NCBI GenBank assembly: GCA_963576785.1
Contig: OY756143.1
Coordinates: 2,170,001 to 2,234,000, forward strand
Reading direction: 5' to 3'
DNA from: Chlorophyllum brunneum
Taxonomy: Eukaryota; Basidiomycota; Agaricomycetes; Agaricales; Agaricaceae
DNA: 64,000 bases
Below the pieces are notes generated by a model. That model made no database searches. It was not told the origin of the DNA and saw nothing but the letters and a program-made list of their open reading frames with translations. Numbering within the stretch: position 1 is the stretch's first letter; every line of letters starts with the position of its first letter. Position numbers and translations under genes: made by a program. Below, piece by piece: positions 55,538-64,000 of the stretch.

Positions 55538-58500
55538 ATGAACAACATCCTCTCCTCCGTCGTAAATATCAGCACCAGTAATGTCTCTCAGCCACAGCAG
55601 TCAGTAGCCCTGGCAGAACGCGCGGATGTCCACAAGTCATGCAGGTCCCTCGAAACACTACTCAACATCCTCAATGACTACTGCGAAGCCGCCACCGCAA
55701 TCGTCGCACTCCAGAAGAAGCTTGCTAAAGCATTGCGCGATACTGCTGGTCTAAAAGTCACGAACGAAATCGCTGGTACGCAGTGTTGATTAGATTGAAA
55801 GCTTATTTTGGTGTCACGTTTTTCCCAGCCAACGCGCTCAATGCAAGCGCTAGCATATTCGACGTTCTTGTGGAAGTCGACGCCAAATTCGTCAAGATTG
55901 CAGACAAGGAGTATGATGCAATCAGCACGGAGGTGAAAAGATGGTTCAAGAAACTCGCTGTGTGTTTCCCTCTCCTTCGGTGGAACCCTTGAACCAGTCA
56001 TCCACTGACTATTGGGACCATTTACCTTCAACGTATCACAGAAAGAGGAAAAGGCTCATGACGAGCGTATAGCTAGTGCCAACGCTAAAATCAAGCAAGC
56101 AGGTGAATTATCTCACCACAAACTCGCGCACGGGTGCTCAAGTACTCTAGGCCTCAACTTCGAGAAAAAGTCAAAGAAAAAAGCCGTGGATGCACAGGAT
56201 GAGCACTCGAGGTACATTCACCTCATCAGCACGCTAGGTCCGGAAATCACTCAAGAGAAATAGTATGACCTTCTTACTCCCATCCGACGCATTCTGATAC
56301 TATTATTCTTAGCAATCATGCTCTCCAGACCACACAAAGGCATACAACGACCATCTACAGTGTTGCAGCATCCCTCTCGCGTATCGCAGATACCGAGTGG
56401 GTCCGCTCCTGCGAGAGCGTGCGGAGATTTGCACCAACAATCGGGCCTTTGGGAGAATGGAGGTCATTATGTGAAGGCGGTTGGGTTAAAGAAGTTCCCG
56501 GTGATTTGGTCAACATTGAGAAGGCTGAGGACAAACTCAAACTCAACACCATTCAAGAGCGGGTAGAACCTGAGGAGGAAGGCAAGGATGACCATCAGGG
56601 ACGGCAGTACCAACAGGTGCAACCTCATGAAAATATTCCCGCTCCCGGATATCTGCGTCCCGACGGTCACGTAGCCGCGCACGAACTCCGACAACGTCAA
56701 TACCCTCCACAGAACCCCGATCCAGCTCACAGCGACCGGGAAGCCACCGCGCCACACCCTTCCCAAGTCCAATCTTCCTCCTCTACAAATTCACCATCCC
56801 TCCAGCGTAACCCTATCCACGGTAGTACTGCATCCCTTTCCCCTCCCGTACCCACACCTACTTCAGCGGCACCGTCAATATCACCACCAACACCCGTGCC
56901 TGTACCCGGTTCAACTCCGAGTTCAGCAACTACATCCCCACAAGTTCCGGCACAGGGATATTCAGCTGACCGTGACTACAATGCCATCGCTAAAACTACA
57001 ACTGCAACCACCGACAACAACCTACGCCCACCTTCTCTTTCACAACATTCACAGACGCGTTCTCGCGATGAAAGCCCCACGAGTGACCGCGAACGCTTAT
57101 TCTCTGATCCTGTGACAGGATCCATTCGCTCACTCTCCGCATTCCCTGTTCCTCCCACACATTTCCCTCTACCACCTCCAAGACCCCGGGATCCTCGTCA
57201 GACCAAGTTCGCGATCTCTGCGATTAAAGAGAGCAGAGAAGAACAGACATATGCCGCCAATGAGCGTTTAAGTGAAAGTCCATTGCCTCTAGAGGTAGAT
57301 CAACGTCAAAGAGAAGGGGATAGATTAATTTTCCCAGTACAGCAACAACAGCCATCCCGGAAAGTAAGTGATGGGGAGCGCCGTCCGGAGCGACAGCGCT
57401 CAAATTCTGCACTGGACATCCCATATCACCCTTCCATACCCATGTCGTTAAATATGGCCCCTGCCCCAGAGACTCCAACACATCGTGTGCCAGTAGATGA
57501 CCGGAACGGCGCAGGACCTATGGAAGATGAAGAATTTCATGCAAGAGACTTCGGTATGCTACGTGAGGAGAGGGGTGGACCCGCTGGAAAAGCCCGATCT
57601 TTCAGTATGGGCGGGTCCAATACTACTGGGGGTAGTGTTGAATTCCCTTCTGCTTCTGTGCCGGTACAGGGACGAAGTGGCATAGCAGAGAGAACTGATA
57701 CGGGTAATAGTACGACCGGGAGTGTCGTTGCTGCTTTGCGAAACCGATACTCAAATACCGTGAGCCCTTCATCCTTTTACCAATATTAAACCACAACCAA
57801 CTGACTGTATATGCATAGTCCGACTCACAGACCCCTCCTCTCCGTTCAGATCCTCCTCGACTGCATACAAGTGTGAGCGAGATGGCCAATCGGTACCAGT
57901 CCTCACCACCATCCACTGTGCATGTACCTAGCTCGAACAATTATGGTGTTGGTGAATGGCGAGATCAGCAGTCTCCACGTAGCCAGCAATCCCTTCTGCG
58001 ACCTATGTCCAAATCCCCGCCCCCAGCTATGGGTCGGCGTATCTCCCTACCACCTACACCAGAAAGGATCGAGTCACGTCAACATGGTGGTGCGTCTTCA
58101 TCTTCTTTGACACCGACACTTTCACCGCGGCCATTACCCGGAAGCCCAGGCAGACCAAGACCAAGAGACCCGCTGGAAAACACAGAAGATCACATTCAAT
58201 GGCGGCGTATGGAAGAGATTGAGTATAGAACGAAGGAGAGAGAGCTGAGGGAAAGAGAGCAAGAGATTCTAATGAGGGAGAGAGATCTGGAGAGGGATCG
58301 GGCGAGATTACTGACCCAGAAGGATGGTTTAACTTCCTCGTCTGCTAGTGCCAATGGCTCTGACTACGGCGGATACAGCACGAGTGTGGGAGAAAGGAGC
58401 GACCCTTCGAGTTCACTTGGAACTAACCAATTGCAGCCGCGTCCTAGGGAGCGTCGGATATCTCTCCGCAGATCCCGACAAGACCCTCAACCACAGACGC

Positions 58501-59165
58501 CCCAGATGGGGCGAGACCAATTGTCACCCCCCTCACGGGCTCCACCGCAAGGCCATTTGATACCCTCGAGTTCAAGTCCGAACTTGCGCGAGAGACATCA
58601 GTCACACCATTCATACAGCTCTCCACCGCCGTCTACGCCGGGAAATCAGGATTTTAATGTATCATCTGCATCGGCCTCTGGATCTGGCAGCTCATCACAC
58701 CTCAGCCGTTCTACTGGATCGCCGACGGTAGATAAATCTCCTTCTCCTCAGCCGCAGCAAGAGAAGAAAGGAGGTTGGATGCGTAGATTGAGTATGCCTG
58801 TCAGTGGCGGGCTACCATTCTCTCTCGATTCCTCAAAACGACACATGAATAATTCCAACAGCTCTGCGACATCCACCACTTCGACTACGAATCCCCCGCC
58901 CACTTCCGCCGGGGTGAAGCAATTTGGTGCTGGGATTCTTGGTGGAAAGGGTGTTGGGGTGGTAGACGATAAGAGGAATAGTAGCACCGTCACACCAGGC
59001 AAGTTTAGTGGACAGGATAATGATAGGGACTACGGCTATGCTCAACCGCAGCCAGAGCAAGATCCCGGACGGTTTAGTGGGTTAGGTCTCGGCCTTGGAA
59101 GACGGAGTCATGATGCAAGCAGGAGCGCAACAAATTTGAATTTAGGACTGGGGAGAAGTAGGTGA
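55538..59165 (+). CDS. Ivy1-like I-BAR (phospholipid-binding) protein with long disordered tail
   Basis: Six exons in phase give 1111 residues: 55538-55775, 55829-55959, 56042-56102, 56151-56262, 56313-57759 and 57819-59165. Residues 1 to about 250 form a helical, coiled-coil-type domain (LLNILNDYCEAATAIVALQK, DVLVEVDAKFVKIADKEYDA, KSKKKAVDAQDEHSRYIHLI, YSVAASLSRIADTEWVRSC) and end with GPLGEWRSLCEGGWV. This layout resembles fungal Ivy1-type inverse-BAR proteins, which in yeast bind phosphoinositides and act at the vacuole. The rest is low complexity, rich in Pro, Ser, Gln and Thr. One charged coiled coil with repeated EREL and RERE (about residues 770-820) interrupts it. RRISLPPTPER and RRLSMPV are possible kinase sites. 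Yeast Ivy1 is about 450 residues, so the tail is an extension. The family call is by resemblance only. Confidence 0.75.
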
Positions 59166-59735
59166 TTGGACGGAAACCTCTTTCGAACCTTTTCTTCACT
59201 CTCATTCACGTTCATGGTGTGTGATCATTTTTTCGATTTCCTAAACGGGTCGCTTCGAATTTTACTCCGAATTTGTTGTATGTAGTAGCCTTGTATACCC
59301 CTTAGTGGATGATGTAAAGTATTACCTTACATACCTCCGAAAGCCGAACTCTGATACCCGAGATGACTTCTGGCCGAGGCTAAGCATCTCACTATAAAAA
59401 TCGGAATTTGCCCGCACAACGGAAAGATAATCAGCCCGCCCAGAACCACCATCTATGGCATCCAGGTTCTTGGCCCACCATAAGGGGGTGGAAGGAGGTG
59501 CTAAATGAATAGGCCTCACGGACGAAACGTCGAAGCTTGAGGGACTGCGGTATGTCGCCTTGCAGCATAGTTGTGGGCGGAGGATCGTAGGGAGATATGA
59601 TACAAATCTCATAATCTGGAGAATACAGATACCCAGAATTATTGTAAGAAGCTGGCTTGCTTCACTTAGTTCGCCTCCCCCGACTGCCATTGGCTCCAGA
59701 TAAAATAGCGCGAGCTAATCAATGATTAAGAACGG
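59166..59735. other. Convergent 3' region
   Basis: 570 bases between the ends of the I-BAR gene and GTPase 1. A minus-strand open frame at 59322-59690 shows one hydrophobic stretch (LLTIILGICILQIMRFV) but does not start with a good context and has no intron signals I can defend. I leave it unannotated. Confidence 0.45.
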
Positions 59736-61206
59736 TTAGGTCGCCGGCGACCAATACGGTATCTGGTTTCCAACTTTGATCAGTTCGCCGCGGGACGGGT
59801 CAAGTATGGAAGAAACGAACAAAAATGGGCGAGTGCGAAAAAGCTGGGACTGTTGGTTCTGGACCACTGTCAACTCCGCATTCATCCTTACGTTAACTTG
59901 CTCGAGTTCTTCGCGCACTTTGGCATGATTTGGGGACGCTGAGATTGCCTTGATGAGGTTTCCGATACGTTGGATCGCATCTTTAAAGGATTGGGCAGCG
60001 CGATCGAGCCAGGAAAACAAGGATCGACCGGCAGACGTTTCAGGGAGGGGCTTGTACTGATCACCCATCTCCTGCTGGATAAGCAGCGCCCTTTCATCCA
60101 TAGGTAATGAATTGATAATTCCCCACGCGGATTCATACGTGTTGTAAAATCGTCCTGTCCGCGATCCTTTGTCGATGAATTTCTTCCAGTAATCGTTGTG
60201 GAGCTCCTTTTCAATGTGCGGAAGCTGCTGTTTGCTGGAGAGAAGTTGCTCCCCTCGGTCGCGAAGTTCTTGTTCTTTGCTGCGCAGCCTCTCTTCAAAA
60301 CGGCAGAATTCTTTCCTGTCATGACCAAGTTCCTTTCTTCTGCGGTCAAGTTCCTCCTCAACGCGGCGGAGCTCCTCTTGGTTCGTACTGATTTCCTCAT
60401 CAAATTGATCCCAGTGTGTCGTTATGAATGCAATGCTGGACAATGCGTTGCTACCACATATTTTTTCAAAAGTGCCCAGATTCCGAAGTAATGAATTCCT
60501 CATACGGTTGTCCGTAATGCGGTGCAAGTACAAAACACCAGACAACTTGATTCCACGCTGATATCTGTACGACCTTGTTAGTAAGCATACAACAAGAAAA
60601 GGAAGTGGGCAGACGTCGTGAGCAGGTAATCTGCCACCTTCTCTAGTACCTCCGCATCACTTTTGTACGTATCATCGAACCCAGGTGCATCCACGAAAAC
60701 TATGTCAGGTCCTTGCTTCGGATTGTGGCATGTCACGGCTTGTAATTCTCTGGTACAAGAATCAAGCCCTCCACCAACGTTGACATTGACGCCTGTTGCG
60801 ACTTTGATGAACTGGCCGGAGGTGAACGGAGAGAACAGCTAGAGGGGCTCGCAAAGCACTTACGTTGCTCTTTCCTACACCTGTAGGTCCCATAACGCTA
60901 CAAATGCAAACTATCAATCCTATTAGCCTCGACGAGTTGATGAAGGTACTTACGCGACGATCCTTGGGACATGCATAGGTAAGGTCCGAAAATCGCTGCC
61001 TCGAGTACTGCTTGGGGTGATTGGAGTTCCGAGGCAGGGAGATAAGGATCGTGCAGTATAAAAGGTAGCAGTGCTGATGGATGTTGTCCCCGAGACGAGG
61101 CTTGAAGAAACCGATAGGGGCTCGGCGGTAGCCACTTCAGTAGGCTATAATGACACGTTAGTGGGAAGATAGTCGGCTATGGCAAACATACTGGGGACGT
61201 AGGCAT
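59736..61206 (-). CDS. P-loop GTPase, tandem paralogue 1
   Basis: Five exons in phase give 421 residues: 61206-61192 (only 15 bases, MPTSP), 61144-60954, 60897-60864, 60811-60615 and 60564-59736. The first 68 residues are Ser/Thr-rich. The G1 loop is VMGPTGVGKSN (exon 3). G3 is VFVDAPGFDD (exon 4) and the G4-like element is TTHWDQFDE (exon 5), with SGVLYLHRITDNRM between them. From about residue 210 an Arg/Glu-rich coiled coil of about 70 residues (EELRRVEEELDRRRKELGHD and following) is inserted before a conserved block with YESAWGIINSLP. A second helix pair ends the protein. This is the AIG1/septin-like G-domain family that is expanded in mushroom genomes; cellular role unknown. Confidence 0.87.
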
Positions 61207-62060
61207 AGTTCAAAGCAGAGGATTAACGTTTCAATGACAGCGCTAGACTTGGGATGGTGGGGGATTGCGCTGGAGTGCGGGGGGGAGTGCGGGGAACATG
61301 CTTTGAAGCACGGAAATAGCCAGAGCTGTAGCCCATAAGCTTGCCGCGTTTTGATGACGACAGCAAAACATTGTCGTCGGAGTTCATATTGGTGTATTCT
61401 GAGCAACATGAACATGCTTCATGAAGACTCATTTTAGGCGCTGAATGATAGGGCAAGATCTGGTGTTATGGATCAGGGTATGGAGTATCACACATATGCT
61501 GGCGGTTGGGGCCTGTGGCAGTCACACGAACGTCAGTGTTGCTGGCCCTGACGATCCGAGAGAAGAAGTAGACAACATGATCATGTTTTGTTTTGTTTGC
61601 ACAAGTTCAGGTCATGATGCGCTATGGCTCAAACCCAACACAAGGTTGCGCGTATTGGTTTCATGAATAAATAATTCTGGGCATCTTTCATCGCGGAATC
61701 TTCCTCGGGTGATCAACCCAGCGTTTCATTCAGACAAATGACAGCCAAGCTCTCGAGACAGCTGTACGAGATCAGTACAGACATGCAGGGGCGTCCGGAA
61801 TGACGGTAGGTGAACGCTATCTTTTGGAAACCTTCACATTCAATAACGGATCCTTTATATTTATAAAAGGCTCATGGGTTTCCTGTACGTGTGTCAAACA
61901 CGTACAGGGAATCAACAGTATACACAAACGAACTGCCCTCTGAACGGCACAGGCCAAGTCACGATCGTTACTCAAGACAAATTACAGGTTTCAGAAAATG
62001 ATCAGGATCACCAGTTACACCAGCCCAGTCAAGGTCGCGTGGCTCTTTTCTGAATGACGT
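61207..62060. other. Spacer between the two GTPase genes
   Basis: About 0.85 kb containing the promoter of paralogue 1 and the 3' side of paralogue 2. A minus-strand open frame at 61223-61456 is Ser/Pro-rich but does not splice in frame to exon 1 of paralogue 1, so I do not count it as part of that gene. Confidence 0.45.
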
Positions 62061-63369
62061 TCAAAAAAAAACATAGAGGACAGGAAAGAATTGACTTACT
62101 TTTAGCTTTAGCCTTCTCAATGTCAGCTTCTGAACCCCTGTCAGCATATCGTAGAGCAAACGAGGACACATACTAACCGCACTAGAATATGATCCACGGC
62201 GGGAAAGTCGGGTTTCTTGTCCCTCGATCATCCTTAATCCCTCATTTGCCTCCCGCAATCTCCTCTCATATTTTTTTATTTCGGCACTATCGTGGCCAGG
62301 AGAAGCTACAACGCCTTCCATAAGGAGTTCGAGCCGTTGAATTATGTTCTTGAGAACTTGGCCGGTACGTTGAAACCAAGACGATAACGATTGACCAGCT
62401 GCGGTTTCCAATAACGGTTTACCCTGTTCGACCATCTCCCGCTGGATATCCAGCGAAATCACGTTTTTGGGCAATGAATTTACGATGTTCCAAGCAGAAG
62501 AGCATGTGTTTTCGAACCGCAGCATTTCCGACCCACTGTCAAGAAGCATCCTCCAGTACTTGGTTCGAAGCCGTTCTTCGTTCGTAGTACCTCGATTGAT
62601 ATTCCTGGCGTCAAGCTGATCCCAGTTTGTCGTTACGAGGATAATGGAAGAGAGCGCGTCAGGGCCACAGAGGTTTTGAAACATGTCCAAGTTCCGCAGG
62701 AGTGTACTCGTCATGCGATTGTCTGTAATCCGGTGAAGGTACAGGATCCCTGATAATTTCACGCCAGCCTGGTATCTGTCGTGTTTGAATCAGTTTGCGG
62801 GTAACGGAATTGAGGAGATCACTCGAACGTGTCTTTCAACCAGCTCGCCACTCCTTCCAAAATATCGACGTCGCTCTTAAAGGTATCATCGAAACCGGGC
62901 GTGTCTACGAAAATAACGTCCCCCTCCCCCGATGGATCCTGGCACCGAATAGTATACAGTTCTTGGGTACAAGAGCTTAGCATGTTGCCGATTTTGACCT
63001 CATATGCCCCAGTCGCCGCCTTTATAAGCTGGCTGGCAGTGAGCGGCTGATTCTGAGCAAATTTGGGGACAGCTTACCGTGCTCTTCCCGGCACCGGTAG
63101 GACCCATCACTCTGGCAGTCCAAGTTTGAGCTTGTGCAATCCAACAGGCATTCAAGCACTTACGCGATTATTCTCGGCGTACGTGTGGCCAGACTCTCAG
63201 TGTCAGACAGACTTTGAGCGTACTGGCTGTTTGTATCAAGCGAAGTCCCAATACTAGGGAATACAGAGTGTGCAGTATAGAAGCTCGTATTTGTCGATTC
63301 GAGAGACTCAAGTGAAGAAGTTGCCAAGTTGGGTACGTCGACGAGGTCTAAACTAGTAGACTGGGCCAT
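62061..63369 (-). CDS. P-loop GTPase, tandem paralogue 2
   Basis: The four-exon model is 63369-63164, 63111-63078, 63028-62829 and 62775-62061 (384 residues). The first coding segment (206 bases) and the G1 exon (34 bases) equal those of paralogue 1 (15 plus 191, and 34). The G1 loop is VMGPTGAGKST, G3 is IFVDTPGFDD and the G4-like element is TTNWDQLDA. SGILYLHRITDNRM and SAWNIVNSLP are shared. The long Arg/Glu-rich coiled-coil insert of paralogue 1 is absent. The end is uncertain: a GT-AG intron near 62190-62140 and another at about 62098 could join an exon reaching 61985 and replace the last 40 residues. Confidence 0.83.
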
Positions 63370-64000
63370 CCGTTAGTCGAATAATTGCTTGCGGAAGCGA
63401 TGGACATACCGAAAGCGGATACATAGTCAGGATGCACCAAAGTCTCTGCAAGCAGGGCAGCAAGGTGCAAACGTAGGGCAGCACGCCTTTCATGCGACTG
63501 CTGTAGGAGTGAAATGCGAGGACCACGAGTCAAAGGCCGTGAATAGCAGGTACCAACGCATGGTGCTGGAAAGGTTGCACCCGGCACAGATCGACCATGG
63601 CGAATCCCATCGTTTCATGTATTCCGGATCACTCTCCATACTGAATGTTACTGTGGCCTGTCGTTCGTATCTGAACCTTTGAGGTCCAACAACCCGCGAG
63701 GACACTCTGTACTGATAGAGAGGTGACGTTTAAGCATAGAACGTGGTTATAACGTGGTAGCACAGGTCGCGCAGGCGCTAAAGAGAGCGAATGAGGTCAT
63801 GATAAGGATCAACGCGGAAAACATCCCGTTTGCGTGATCATGCTGAAAGTTATACACCGATAATAAAAAAACACAAGCTAAATGCGGCGTAGGGCTCTGA
63901 GCGACCAACTCATTCATCCGCAGCGTCGTCCCCCATCAAAGCGAACACAATAGACCATGCACTCTCGGATGTGTTACTATAACGCATGACCTTCGAGACG
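63370..64000. other. Right edge, no gene supported
   Basis: Open frames exist on both strands (for example 63490-63660 minus, 63389-63682 plus), but none shows a motif or a credible start with splice signals. The first part should contain the promoter of GTPase paralogue 2. Confidence 0.4.

Noticed and set aside
59322..59690. Minus-strand open frame of 122 codons with one hydrophobic segment
   Set aside because: It could be a small membrane protein or a shadow of 3' UTR sequence. No splice, start or conservation evidence is available.
60198..60491. Plus-strand open frame of 97 codons
   Set aside because: It is antisense to the coiled-coil region of GTPase paralogue 1, where charged repeats keep the opposite strand open.
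1..64000. CRISPR array, bacterial operons, rRNA or tRNA genes
   Set aside because: No regularly spaced identical repeats, cloverleaf sequences or rRNA cores were seen; all dispersed repeats are explained by LTRs and LINE copies.

Overview
The window looks like a nuclear chromosome segment of a filamentous basidiomycete, most likely an Agaricomycete. The host genes have many short GT-AG introns of about 45-60 bases (a few near 180). They encode fungal-type families: a tandem set of multi-pass membrane proteins, an MFS transporter, an I-BAR protein resembling Ivy1, and a tandem pair of P-loop GTPases. The repeats are Tad1-like LINEs, Ty1/Copia elements and chromodomain Ty3/Gypsy elements, as is usual for mushroom-forming fungi. 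Species cannot be named from the sequence.

Positions 1-45308 hold no host gene that I can support. They are a nest of transposable elements, and it can be unpicked because most target-site duplications (TSDs) survive. The outermost element in view is a Copia relic on the + strand (copia-E, 4694-4920 plus 44051-45308). Copia-B (minus strand, 4921-44050, TSD AGAAC) sits inside it. Copia-B was hit twice, by copia-A (7736-15083, TSD GTTTA) and by gypsy-C (15963-41505). Gypsy-C was hit by two LINEs: LINE-2 (minus, 18308-31490) and LINE-3 (plus, 34070-40834, 16-base TSD). LINE-2 was then hit by gypsy-D (25017-31383, TSD GATTA). To the left are the 3' half of another LINE (LINE-1, 1-3232), an inverted LINE fragment (3233-3563) and about 1.1 kb of unassigned sequence with three hairpin repeats. 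To the right, the copia-E LTR carries a solo copia-A-type LTR.

Every element is broken by stops and frameshifts. Many of the stops are TGA where a relative or the frame suggests CGA, and hand comparison of three LTR pairs shows only transitions. This fits decay of methylated CpG. LINE-1 and LINE-2 share about 3 kb of apparently identical body but have different tails, and their flanks carry the two halves of one LINE insertion site. This suggests ectopic conversion or break-induced copying between them.

Positions 46337-63369 are genic. Three tandem paralogues of a seven-helix-type membrane protein (46337-47765, 48556-50174, 51086-52691, all +) share one nine-exon structure. An MFS transporter (53022-55398, minus) follows and shares a 139-base divergent promoter with the I-BAR protein (55538-59165, +). 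Two paralogous P-loop GTPases (59736-61206 and 62061-63369, both minus) close the region. I see no pathway linking these genes; the two tandem arrays look like local family expansions. No tRNA, rRNA, CRISPR array or bacterial-type feature was seen.
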